A stretch of DNA of 64,000 bases. Origin: Bugula neritina. Lineage: Eukaryota > Bryozoa > Gymnolaemata > Cheilostomatida > Bugulidae. The DNA lies in contig OZ037765.1 in assembly GCA_964035545.1 (NCBI GenBank), forward strand, positions 30,430,004-30,494,003. Reading direction: 5' to 3'. Made by a program: the position numbers and the translations under genes. Position 1 is the stretch's first letter, and each line of letters starts with the position of its first letter. A model generated the notes under the pieces. It did no database searches, was not told the DNA's origin, and saw nothing but the letters and a program-made list of their open reading frames with translations. Positions 38,401-53,757 of the stretch are shown piece by piece.

Positions 38401-39065
38401 GAAATGGAAAAAATATCCCATATTTAAAAGTTGCCAGCAAAACTAGGCATAATAAAAGTTGGAATTATTCCTCACTTAATCTAACAAGTTTTGGTAGCAA
38501 ATAATGTATTTGTAACTTTTAAAACTGCCATTGTCTAGAGTCTAGACTCTAGAGCTAAATTACAAAGTAAGATATGAAAAAGCTAGACTTATTGGACAGG
38601 TTGGCAATTTACAAAATGAAGTAGGTGCAGTAACGGAGAAATTGAGAAAAGCCCGTGTTCTAGATTAGAAATGTAACAAAAGAAGTTATGTTCTTATAAG
38701 AATTTCAACCAGCGCCCCAAACCGAAATTCAATAATAAAATTAAAGAACTTAGGCTATCTCAATTTCTCCACTACTGCTCCTAAATGTGTTTACTTGCTG
38801 AAGAATGAAGTAAATTAATCAAAACATTTTACAGTTTGCCTAAACAAGATGATTCTCTTATCGATTCAAAATTTAGATAAAATAACTTTAGCTTTCATTT
38901 TAGCAACGACAAGCGGTTTAAGTAGGGTACGTCAATACACCATCACCTACAGTAGTGAAAGATATGCTTACCTAGGCAGAAGGATGGAAATATCAATGCT
39001 AAATATCCATAGCTAAGTAAATATATAAAAATATATATCATCCTAGGGCATCCCAGTTCTTTCAT
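14476..39065 (-). CDS. LRP5/6: LRP5/6, Wnt co-receptor, complete, 19 exons, 1637 aa
   Basis: Exons: 39065-38972, 37518-37279, 36426-36252, 29601-29398, 27511-27321, 26624-26490, 26181-25984, 25690-25495, 23544-23294, 22536-22390, 22286-22129, 21809-21678, 19867-19641, 19064-18874, 18159-17959, 17649-17521, 17165-16939, 16599-16406, 16099-14476. All junctions are in frame. Residues 1-31 form a hydrophobic signal peptide. Four YWTD propellers (about 32-301, 347-610, 653-913, 957-1225) alternate with EGF modules (302-346, 611-652, 914-956, 1230-1267). Three LDLa repeats (1273-1384), a membrane segment (about 1401-1423) and a cytoplasmic tail follow. The tail keeps the [16 protein letters not shown] block and five PPP(S/T)P motifs near 1508, 1550, 1586, 1605 and 1624, which in LRP6 are phosphorylated and bind Axin. 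Human LRP6 is 1613 aa. Propellers 3 and 4 are weak in YWTD, and LDLa3 lacks two cysteines. Introns carry nearly all repeats of the window. Confidence 0.96.
17910..17920. repeat. C homopolymer, 11 nt
   Basis: Uninterrupted C run in LRP5/6 intron 15, which reads as G in the transcript. It is one of four such runs in this gene, the others being at 20518-20530, 21914-21928 and 23024-23034. Confidence 0.9.
18454..18714. repeat. 261-nt uninterrupted polypurine tract (GGGAGA/GA microsatellite)
   Basis: Every base from 18454 to 18714 is A or G, mixing GAGAGA runs with GGGAGGGAG blocks. It lies in LRP5/6 intron 14, about 290 bases upstream of the exon 15 acceptor, so the pre-mRNA carries a 261-nt polypyrimidine tract there. 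All long open frames across it are products of the repeat. Confidence 0.95.
19065..19189. repeat. AT-rich tandem array next to the exon 14 acceptor, left part
   Basis: Imperfect repeats of CAGTGTATTATATAGTATAC type begin within about 15 bases of the LRP5/6 exon 14 acceptor. They resume at about 19404-19490 after a SINE insertion. Confidence 0.8.
19190..19397 (+). mobile_element. tRNA-derived SINE, copy 1
   Basis: A tRNA-like head carries an A box (TGGTCTAGGGGTTAGAGC, from 19201) and a B box (GGGTTCAATCCC, 19245-19256). A shared body follows (ATAATTGCTCCTGTG, TTTCTCACA) and ends in AATAAACTT. The same body occurs inverted at 23616-23832. It splits the AT-rich array of LRP5/6 intron 13. Confidence 0.85.
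19404..19525. repeat. AT-rich array, right part, ending in a copy of the exon 14 acceptor region
   Basis: The array continues to about 19490. At about 19498-19522 a 23-25 base stretch (core GTATATGTAACTACAA) closely matches the plus-strand sequence over the exon 14 3' splice site near 19057-19080. The array therefore lies between two copies of the acceptor region. Confidence 0.7.
19868..21677 (-). other. LRP5/6 intron 12
   Basis: A 1.8-kb intron between exon 12 (ends 21678) and exon 13 (starts 19867). It holds a 13-nt G run at 20518-20530 and otherwise unremarkable AT-rich sequence. No exon, element ends or tandem array were seen. Confidence 0.6.
21914..21928. repeat. G homopolymer, 15 nt
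   Basis: Uninterrupted G run in LRP5/6 intron 11. Its length may be inaccurate in the assembly. Confidence 0.9.
23616..23832 (-). mobile_element. tRNA-derived SINE, copy 2, with target-site duplication
   Basis: The reverse complement starts GGGAACAGCTGTGGTCTAGG, has a strong B box (GGGTTCGAACCCC) and shares its body with the element at 19190-19397. Flanks 23599-23615 and 23832-23848 match at 15 of 17 bases (CTTGCTAGAA core), as expected for retroposition. It lies in LRP5/6 intron 8 in the same orientation as that gene. Confidence 0.88.
24996..25255 (+). other. Exon-like open frame inside LRP5/6 intron 8, opposite strand
   Basis: After a possible acceptor (ATATTACAG, ending at 24995) an open frame of about 85 codons runs to TAA with a protein-like composition ([19 protein letters not shown] near the start, [18 protein letters not shown] near the end). 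There is no ATG, no matching upstream exon that I can find, and no family I recognise. It could be the last exon of a nested gene, a retroposed fragment or chance. Confidence 0.3.
27776..28310. repeat. 16-bp minisatellite, about 33 copies
   Basis: The unit AGAGTATATATTATAC repeats almost without change, with variants carrying ATACTATGC, ATTATAGAG or CGGAG. Since 16 is not a multiple of 3, it yields long low-complexity open frames with no coding meaning. It is in LRP5/6 intron 4. Confidence 0.97.
28609..29374. repeat. 22-bp minisatellite, about 35 copies
   Basis: Units of GTGAGAGAGTAATACTAAG followed by ATA or ACA repeat across 766 bases. Two alternating subtypes differ at GTGAGAGAG/GTGTGAGAG and ATA/ACA. 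The array ends 23 bases from the donor of LRP5/6 exon 4, inside intron 4. Confidence 0.97.
29602..29871. repeat. 22-bp minisatellite of splice-acceptor-like units, left part
   Basis: Units containing TACCTACAGCATACAATATA repeat about 12 times starting at the exon 4 acceptor of LRP5/6. On the gene's strand each unit reads CTGTAG then GTACATATATTG, closely like the real exon 4 junction TTGTAG|GTATATGTAC. The array is interrupted by the hAT element and resumes at 32919. Confidence 0.93.
29872..32918 (+). mobile_element. Complete hAT-superfamily DNA transposon, 3047 bp
   Basis: The termini are CAGGGTTGGGGT and its exact inverse ACCCCAACCCTG. They are followed on both sides by many subterminal TAATTGTAATTAATTACAT motifs. 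The 8-bp flanks ACCTACAC at 29864-29871 and 32919-32926 are identical, the size expected of hAT target duplications. Removing the element and one copy restores a normal 22-bp minisatellite unit. The transposase reads in the opposite direction to the LRP5/6 host gene. Confidence 0.95.
30593..32615 (+). CDS. hAT transposase with BED zinc finger, 592 aa, two exons
   Basis: Exon 1 (30593-30733, ATG start) and exon 2 (30978-32615) join in frame through a GT-AG intron. The join completes a BED-type finger with C25, C28, H45 and H50 (CKHC...THLKRKH). The RNase-H-like core shows the first two acidic residues (VDMWS near 162, TTDNAANM near 227), a CFAHTLQL block and TRWNS. The C-terminal hAT dimerisation region is clear ([29 protein letters not shown]). 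No stop or frameshift interrupts it, and with intact element ends this suggests recent activity. It binds and excises the element ends in the nucleus. The third catalytic acid was not assigned. Confidence 0.94.
32919..33075. repeat. 22-bp acceptor-like minisatellite, right part
   Basis: Continuation of the array at 29602-29871, with about seven more degenerate units (ACCTACACCATACAATATAT type) beyond the hAT insertion. Confidence 0.9.
33421..35506. mobile_element. Large foldback element: two near-identical inverted arms of about 0.8 kb
   Basis: The left arm (about 33421-34240) recurs inverted at about 34651-35506 with very few mismatches. Its outer ends are AATAGACGATGTAAA and the inverse. 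A 111-codon open frame appears identically in both arms only because the arms are copies. The right arm has about 37 extra bases near its inner end. The 410-bp centre is AT-rich and has no gene. Inside each arm lies an older, diverged inverted repeat (about 33456-33520 against 33860-33923). I found no transposase and no clear target duplication. It lies in LRP5/6 intron 3. Confidence 0.9.
35507..36251 (-). other. Rest of LRP5/6 intron 3 before exon 3
   Basis: AT-rich intron sequence with no exon, element end or array that I can support. A short open frame near 35617-35820 is cysteine-rich by chance and has no splice context. Confidence 0.5.
36734..37077. mobile_element. MITE-like element with about 75-bp terminal inverted repeats
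   Basis: The ends GCCTAGGGCCACAC and GTGTGGCCCTAGGC open inverted repeats that include TTTCGCATGCGAAAATTG and extend about 75 bases with few mismatches. The element is 344 bp, non-coding, and flanked by TAA on both sides (36731-36733, 37078-37080). A TAA duplication and a GGGCC-type end suggest a PIF/Harbinger-type element, but a 3-bp match is weak. It lies in LRP5/6 intron 2. Confidence 0.8.
37519..38971 (-). other. LRP5/6 intron 1
   Basis: Between the signal-peptide exon and exon 2. AT-rich, with a perfect 20-bp palindrome at 38533-38552 and nothing else evident. Confidence 0.55.
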
Positions 39066-42000
39066 AATTCTCAGGTCATCCTAATAGATGGATTCCCTCT
39101 TATTTAAGTGCTGAGACTGATTATCCAGGCAGAGGGCTGCTGGGTTTGTCATTGTGGTGGTAAGTCATGACTTTTCATAATCCATACGAGTTAAATTGAA
39201 AATCATTCAGTTCAAATGTTGTTCAAATGCAGTTTGAGGACCCTTGAGCCCCAAAAGTAAATTCCAGTCCAATACTTGTGAATAAATCTACCACTCCGGC
39301 CACTAGAATCTGTATTCTATTCCTGGCAAATAAAACAGAATGTGTGTAGAATGTTATTACAGTTCAATCAGCTAGATACTAGTAAGAAAGAATCCTGAAT
39401 TTTGTTATAGAGTAAAAAGTTTCAAACTTTCAAACTCACTCAACAAAACTAGTGAATGGAAAATTTTAAATTAAAACACTTGACTACATCATCTAAAACT
39501 GAATGTAGGGATTTACTCCATTCTTACTGAACATTGAGAAGCATTGCTGCAAATGCTACTGATTTTAACTTCGAAACCACTCCTATAATAGACACTAACG
39601 ATTTCTAATAGTACCACTAGTTTAATACTTCTACTGATTATAAGTCTTGTGGATATTTTGACATGAACAAACCAGCATCAAATGTTAACTTAAAAAAACT
39701 TATTAGGAATGCTTCTGTTGGCATTGACTTTACTTTTCAGCAGCTGAGTGTAGAAATACTACACAGCATATTCCAATAGAAAAACCAGTGGTACGCCTAC
39801 CAGGATTTGTGAATCAGTTATGAATATCAATATATAACTTATATATGACTTGTAAAAATAAATTTCACTACTGTGACTACATTTTGTCTGAGTAACTAAC
39901 ATAGACTAGATCATGTTTACATGACTCATGAGTAGATGTGATTGTATTCACGACCAAAATGTTATTTGTAATGAAATCAAATTATACCAATAAAGTTAAT
40001 TGAAAAAAATTTACAGAGTGGTAAATGATAATATGTATATAAATATAAAACACTAAAACAATTATGTAATTCATTTGAGCAGCTGCAAGCAAAAAGACAA
40101 TGTAAAATAAATGATTTTATAGAATCCAAAAATTTCTTTAGTTTTTATTATGTATAACCACCTTCTCTAAAATTAATCCTAAAAGTTTGCTATGATAGCT
40201 CAATATTTTGACTTCCTATAATGAAAAAAGAATTAGAAATAAAATGAATTTAAACTGAGAACAGTTATTTCTAATACAACAGTTACTCGTACTCTCAGTC
40301 TGACTGAATCGGCCTTACTGCTACAGCTGTTATGCTAACAGTAAGACAAAGGCTAATAGTGATTGCCACTCATAAAGCAACCTTACGAAAATAAACTTAA
40401 TTTTGCTTTATTACTGGAATAATTAATTATAATTTTGACCATAAATCTAACATTTGAACACACTTGCCAAAGGTTAAAGCAACTTTCTAATTCTAATTTA
40501 ATCTCTGATCAAAGACTTTTACCTCAATTCCATGTCTCACGGCTAACCTATAAATTATGCTGTACATATCAAGGAAAGTATGATGATGATGTCATAAACT
40601 TAAAGCCAAGTTAACTAAGATTCTAACAGCAATCCTAATTCATGCACTGATAATACATTACACATTAATGATCAAGCATAATAACTTACAGGTAGTATGT
40701 CTGTTTGTCCAATATTATTACTGATTCTAACTTACCTTAAACATAAAGGTATTTATTATAATTATAGATCATTTATTGTTTTGGCTTAGTTTAGCATTGC
40801 AAAGTGAAATACATACGTTTTTTATTTACTATGGATTGACTTGCACACTAACTTAAAACTTGAGTTAGTGTCATTTGTCACTACATACTAGCTAAAACTC
40901 CAGTAACCAGTTACTATAATTGACTTAAAACTTAAATTACTGTCAATGATACTTGATGTCAGTAAGACTAACCATAAATCAAAATTCAAGTTTCACTTTA
41001 AATTCATATCCAGAAATAGTTTTTCTATGGTCACGTGTGACAGTGAAACTGAATGTGATGTGACATCTATTTAAATTTCTAAAATAGGTAAGTAATATTA
41101 ATACTAATAGTAACACTAACAGTAATAGTATAACTATAAATATAATCTGTATAAACTAAGTATAAGGATAAGTATTAGTATGAAGTTAAAACTTATACGT
41201 CCTAAATTGAACTCATAACTATAAATATAAGCATAAAGTTAAACATTATGATTATAAGGATGAGTTTAAGTATAACTATAAGTATAACAGATTCAGATTG
41301 AAACCAATAACTATAACTATAACTGATAACTAAGACTCCCGTCTATCAGTACCAGACTCAGCATCACACTATCAGTATGAGTATCATTATAATAATAATA
41401 TTGATACCCATTATGATTATTACTATTACTATTAGTATAATTGTCAATATTAATATAATATTAATAATATTAATAATGATTATATTATTAAATTAAATTA
41501 TTTTTAAAACTATGAGTATGGGTATAAGACTAAAAGTAAGTATAAATATAGTGTTTACTATAACTTGAGTACAAGTAAAAGTAAAACTAAAACTAATTCT
41601 AAAAGTAAAACTAAAACTAATTCTAAAAGTAAAAGTCTAAAAGTAAAACTAAAAGTAAATTAAAATGAAAATACTAAAATAGTAATAGTAATACTAATAC
41701 TAATACTAATAGTAATAGTAATAATAAACTACAATCACAATATTAATGGGTATTGGGTACTGCAAACATTTTAATCATATAACTAACTAATTATCACTCC
41801 TATTAAAACTGTCTAGCTTACTAATTTTGAGACTTTACCGTTGTATACTGTTATTCTTTAATGAAGTTAAAGTAAAACTGTGCGATTGCTAACACAGAGC
41901 GACCTTGTAAACAGAAAAATTACGAGCATTATGAATATATATTAAAAATGACAAAAGTTGACCAGCTGAAAAAGTAGAAAATCTTTCAGATTGTTACACA

Positions 42001-42494
42001 CGTACACTTCACCCTCAGTGGATAAAAACTTCCGCAACAACAAAACGCTAGTTGCCACAACTCCAATGTTAATTCATTACAAGTTTACTATTTAGAAAAT
42101 AATTATGATGATGGACTGGTTACATCATCTTGCAGCTGCAGACCTCCTGCAATTTTTTCTCATTCAACAATAATTGCCTTGCATACACTTTAGACTTATA
42201 TCTCTTGTATGCACCATTACATTAAAAGTTTAACCAAATGTGCTTGAACTTATCACCATGCACATTTGAGTATATTTTCAAGCAAACGGCACAAATAAAT
42301 AAATTGATGATGTTGATACTATATTTCAGTTGCAAAAACATAAAAAAATACAGTTTTAAAAATGAAAATCAAATAATGAAAAATCACAACACTCATCGTG
42401 GCAATTATCATCACTCATAGTATGTTTAATATACTGCATGCTGAATCTGGAATATAGAATAACTATGAATTGTCTTAGTCATATACGATGACTT
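39066..42494. other. Intergenic region upstream of LRP5/6 and downstream of cathepsin Z
   Basis: Both neighbours are on the minus strand, so this should hold the LRP5/6 promoter and the cathepsin Z 3' UTR. The part at about 41085-41735 is a period-6 array. No further gene was recognised. Confidence 0.55.
41085..41735. repeat. Degenerate period-6 array with ACT/AGT cores
   Basis: Runs such as AGTATAACTATAAGTATAAC and ACTAAAACTAATTCTAAAAG recur with ACT/AGT about every six bases. The flanking triplets drift along the array (TAA, ATA, AAA). It is upstream of LRP5/6. Confidence 0.65.
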
Positions 42495-45465
42495 CTAGAG
42501 AATTGGGTCAGCGAAGGCACAGTTCTCTTCAATAGCAAGGTTGTAGGTTGACCCAGAACCGCCCTTGTATGCACTGGTCACTATACGGAAGAACCCATCT
42601 TCTCCCTGTAAGAAAGACAACTCCAATTTTATGAAGTCCCTAATCAAACTGGAGAGATAATGCCTTAGTTGACACCTCAATGAGTTTTGTAAATGATGAT
42701 ATTTTAAACTTTTATTATTATTGCAATTCCATTGATGTCTACAAAACAGTTTGCATTTAGGAACTTTTAGTGATGCTACTTTTGAAAAATAATATTAAAT
42801 TTGCAGCAACGAATTTAAATTGAATTGGTTGTTGGTATCATGCAGCTTCCTTAAAATATTTACAACATAATAAGACTAGCTCACCCATGGTCTACCCCAG
42901 GAGTTACGACCGATCCAATACTCCACTGATTCACCATTCAGAGTGCCATGACCCCAGCCAAGGACGGAAACAATGTGATTAATCTACAGTCCAGAAGTTG
43001 ATAAATTATTGAAAAATTCGTTTTGCATTTACAGCCTCTAGAAGCAGACGCACGCTTACTTGTACATGTCTGTTAAATTCATCAAATATTTACCACACAA
43101 ATTGCATCTAAAAATTACACTGTCAACGTATCACTAGTTCCTTGATGGGTGTTTTAACAAAACTATAATTGCTTTCTATATGAGCTCTGAATATGGCTTC
43201 AGGCTTTGCCCAACACCATTGAAATATATGAACATCCTTCTAGTAAACTTTTCATTTTATAATTGTTTGCCTACATGAAGAATTTTTACCAGAACGTATT
43301 TTGAAAATAAATTGAAGTATTCCAGCATTTGAGTGCTAGTACTAAAAACCCGAATATTCAGATGAGCCAATTTCACCTGAAAAGAGCACCCTGCACTTCT
43401 TGTGAGTTGTGAGAGATATTTATTTTTACACAAGTCTGAAAAGCTAGTGCTGGTACTACAAATTATATTATTATGTGGACATAAGTTGAAGAATGAACAG
43501 TTGAAAAGGCTTACTTGGGGGTCTTCATTATACTCTTGGTAGATCCCTCCGAGATAAAAATCCAACTTAGTTGTAGCAGAGATACCACAGCTGAAACAAA
43601 AATTTGCATTGAAATCAAAAATAATTTCTGTAAAAACTGAATAAACTTAAAATTTAGCAGCTGATGTTAAATTTCAAAGAACTTTCACAAAAACGTATAC
43701 CCTCACCTGATTGGTCCATTTGCATAAATCTCGGCCATCATTTTCTCTCTTCCAGCAACATTGCCATAGTCACCAACTTTAAACCTTGTGTAATTCTTTA
43801 CAGGACCACAAGTGGATGTGTCAAATGATCTACACGTTCCGCATTGATTGAAGGACACACAGTCTAAAATGAGAGCCATCAACACAATCGTGTACTTGTA
43901 TAAAGGAAGCATTGTTTACAGCAATAACACACTGTATCATGTACCTCAAATCATACCCAAACTGCAATTCACTAAACTGAAATTTTATTTTAACAACTAA
44001 TTTTTATCTAGCACATGGTGGTGGTAGTACCTACTACCTATTGGGGCTATCACTTAGCGATGTTAGTATCTAGTGGCGCTAGTATCTAGTGCCACTGCCT
44101 CCGAAAATAGAAAAAAAATGCACAATAGAATGAAAAATTAGATTTCTTGAAGTCGAATCTACTAGCAGTCAATTATTAGACTTGAAAATGTATTGTAGTT
44201 ATACATTCTGAGTTATCGTATATGCTTATGCTAAAACAGTTAGATAGATATTTACCTTGATCTTTAGCTTGATAGTTGTTGCATGTTTCATCAGGTATAC
44301 CAGTTGTGTGTGCATATCTATATACAGGCATTTGATTCCCTCCTGTACACTTCCCTGCCTACATCACATGCCATTATAATATATGACTGTATAACATATG
44401 GCTGTACAACATATGATTAATAAATAGCAGATGTGATTTTGTTAATATATGCATTATGTATACGATTGTGCAACATAGTGTACACATCTTTCTTAAGCTG
44501 CTTTGGTTGACAAATATTGTAGCTGCCTCAGTTATTAGTTTTGAAAAATTTTAAATTAGGAAAAAAGCATAGCAACTTATTTAAAAAATTAAAAATCTGT
44601 AAAACTAAGATACAGCTTTATTTCAACAATCGGATAAGTCTAGAAAAAAAGAGCCAGAATTGACTTACGTTTCCACAGTCAATAAGGTTCTGTACTGAGA
44701 GGTAAGTCCCTGGCCATGCATTCTTTCTCTTGATATTGAATCTGTCAGCTAAGGCACTGGTAGTACCCATTGCCCAACATGAACCACAATCTAAAAAAAA
44801 TAAACCAATAATTGTCGTCTCAAAATAAATACAGCTCAATATTATATATTTCTAAATAACAGGATATTAGTAAAAAAAATCTATAAAAACAGTTTGCTCC
44901 ATCGATTTTGCAACTACTTTAAACATGATCGAACACACTGCTCGCCAGGTAGTATTTTCTACACATAATCCATACAAAACGTGGTTAAGGCATTTTAATA
45001 TGTATAGTACATAATATGTATACTACAGAAAGCAATAAACTAATGGCACTGTCTCCAGCAAGGATTGCTTTACCTAAATTATAACCAAAGCAGTAAAATG
45101 AGCTCAAGAAACCTACACTGTGGTATATGCTGATTTCTAGTAGGACTACAGTAGTTCACGCCACTAATATTTCTCCAGTCGTGAGATTGTGGCAAATCAG
45201 ACACACTCATATACTCATGAGGCCTCGGGTAGGTTCTAAATAAAATGCATACAACTATAAGCCGATTATAAAAATATACAATAGAAATATTTTGTCCATA
45301 TTGCCCAATATTTAGAAAAGTGTACTTATATGTTACTAACCTTACACCCTTGGCTTTCAAATCTTCCTCAGGGTTGCTATAACACTGTGGCTTGTTATAC
45401 ATAGACCCGTGAACAAGACATATTAGGGCTAGCAAGGCTATTACACTAGCAAGTTTAAACATCAT
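42495..45465 (-). CDS. CTSZ: Cathepsin Z (cathepsin X), lysosomal cysteine carboxypeptidase, 303 aa, 8 exons
   Basis: Exons 45465-45341, 45235-45117, 44790-44669, 44358-44256, 43863-43707, 43590-43515, 42983-42885 and 42605-42495 join in frame into 303 residues, the same length as human CTSZ. A signal peptide (about 1-20) is followed by the short propeptide typical of this papain-family member. The TYPRPHEY and DWRN mature start, the family-specific HIPQ insertion (RNQHIPQYCGSCWA), active-site Cys86, His237 (INHIVSV) and Asn261 (GRNSWG) are all present. The [12 protein letters not shown] and [14 protein letters not shown] blocks match the family. It removes single C-terminal residues in lysosomes. 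The propeptide shows no RGD motif, unlike the human protein. The start could be either of two adjacent ATGs. Confidence 0.96.
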
Positions 45466-48053
45466 TGTCTAAAATAGATGAAAAGCCTTAGGAACTTAAC
45501 AATAAATAACAAAAGAAAGTGGGAGATTAGTAGGAGAGCGTGAGAAAATTCTAAAACAGCTTCTCACAAATAATTTTTTTTTATTAGTTGTGAAGATGAT
45601 AATTATGCAATTTAGGACTTTGTTATAATGGTATGCGTGATGATGTGTGACAAGATGGTGCTGACTTGTAATGTATTATATATTGATCTATTTGGTACAA
45701 CTACTATGAATATAAAATGATAGCACTTTGGAATCTAACAACTAACTGACTGTTTAGCAATAACTACACAAGCATTATATATAGATGCTGACAATGACAA
45801 TAATAAGGAAATGCATGATTCACATAAAAGTCACATATCTACTAATTATAGTTGATAAGATGTGAACTCTATGTGACATTATAATATACTTTAAAATAGG
45901 TAATGAGTATGTAGCATAGAAAAGTTTTACAATCAGCAGCATAATATATTTTTATCAGATATTCCAACAACTGTACTGGTCAAAAATGGTATTTGGTTTT
46001 GGTGTAATGATTCTGAAAACAGATACTGCTAATCAGTAATATTACAATAAATACACCTATAAAATTGCCCAGCTACATACAAGTGAACTCCAGTAAATGA
46101 ATTATAAGTATATTATAAATAACTTGTGTAATAGATAAAAATGCATTTTATAACCCAAAGCCTCATTGCCAAATTAGGCACATTATTTTTATCAGTGAGT
46201 ATGACTGAGTTAATGAGCATTAGTATGAGTATATTAATGAGTATTTCTACAATTAAATAAATATGCTTATGATCATCATCATAATGAAACTATTAGCCTT
46301 AAAACAATGGAATAGAATGGATAGAAGTGAGAACCAGTATCATCACTTTTGCTATAGCAACTAACAAGTATAATTGAAACTTTCATTTTGGTAAAACAAA
46401 TCCAAATAATTATAACTATATGTTATAAGACTTATAATTAACGGCATTAATATTAGAATATTGTTATTAGTATTAGTTTTACTATTAGTGTATTACTATT
46501 AGTATTATCCTACCATCACTATCAAAATTACTATGACTCTTGTTGTAGTGACACATTGTTGTTTATGCGTGTTTATGATATTCTATATTGCGTCTATATA
46601 GTAGAGCTTAACAATAACATGTATAGTAATATAGCTATAAAGTATTATAACTATAATCAGCCTAGAATGTAGATAATTCCAAGACGCGAATCATTAAGAA
46701 CTTGACAAGCTGGTGAGTAACAGATACTTAATATAAAACTCAACAACTCTGCTATAACTGAGACACTATGATTATCAGTATCAGCATGAGTATAAGTATG
46801 ACAAAATCAGTATGACTATAATACTACTATGAGCATCAGTATCAGTCAAGAATCAGTGACTATTAGCATTTCTTTGACTAGAAAACAAAATCTAAAAATT
46901 TGAGGATAATATTATTACAATTAATATCCATATTCATATGGTCATTAATATTGGCTATAAGTATAACTATAAGTAGTCGCAGAAGTATGACTATGAGTAT
47001 GAGTATTACTAATACTAATACAATAGTAATACTAATAGTATTACTGTTAGTGTTACAGTAATACTACTAGTATTAACTGTAAATGCATTATTCTAATAGT
47101 TATTGTAATAGTAATAATATTAATTGAATTATACTTATACTTATAGTAATAGTTATACCAATACTTAGATTTAGTCTTACACTTAACCGTTACGGTTATC
47201 ACTTATTAATGACTTATGACAAACAGACACAGACTAACAGTAACAGTAACTCTAAGTATTTCAAGTTTATAATGCTAATGAACATAAAATATAATAAAAT
47301 AATGTGTAGCTAGTACTACTAACAGGAACTATTGACATTGTTATAAATATAATTAAATATTAAAATTAAAAGTAAACCTAGGGCTAGTCGTCAGTCGGGC
47401 AGTAGTCCGAGTACTAGTCCTAGTCTTACGGCTAAGCTTAAGGCTTAACTCTAATACTAATACTAATAGTAATAGCCTGAATATTGTTAGTCATTTCTCA
47501 TTAAGTATGATCAATGAATTTGATGAACAAGACATTACTATTGTCTATTAGACATAGTATAACTATAAGTGAAAACATTCAATTCCAAAGGCATGGGCGT
47601 GATGTCAACTATTCCTTGTCATGATGAGTCATGTGACGCATTAGTAGAACCACATGACCCTGTGTTGCAATTTAATGCCAGGTTTTGATAACTCCTACAC
47701 AGTATGAAAGTAAAATATTATGCGCGTATCGACTTAACTAATAACATTATAATTTTCTCAAAGTAACTTTGTAGCATTTATATTTGTTTGAAATAATTGA
47801 AAATATTACTCAACAATGTTAAATATTTTCTAAATTAAAACAAATAAATTGAAGTGCAAACTCAAAATAAAGAGAACTTACTGATTTTGATATTGTAATA
47901 TTATGTACTATTGAGGCTTTGAGGTTAATTGTAGGTTCCGGTAATGAATAGCTTTTGATTCAGCTTCAGGAAACTATAAAATATTTTGGAGTAGACCAGA
48001 CTCATAATCAGAGATTAACTACTTTCCAGAGTTGATAATTTATCTTTGCTACA
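45466..48053. other. Divergent intergenic region between cathepsin Z and VPS4 copy 1
   Basis: Both 5' ends face this 2.6-kb stretch, so it should contain both promoters. The part at about 46170-47560 is a period-6 array. No exon was recognised. Confidence 0.55.
46170..47560. repeat. Degenerate period-6 array with ACT/AGT cores, longest in the window
   Basis: ACT/AGT recurs about every six bases in words such as AGTATGACTATGAGTATGAG (near 46985-47005) and TAGTAATACTAATAGTATTA (near 47028-47047). Near 47385-47440 it changes to GC-richer GTCGTCAGTCGGGCAGTAGT-like text. Confidence 0.6.

Positions 48054-53757
<5,704 letters not shown>

Noticed and set aside
44020-44110. Short direct repeats (TAGTATCTAGTG) in cathepsin Z intron 4
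   Set aside because: Two short imperfect copies only; no element ends or array structure.
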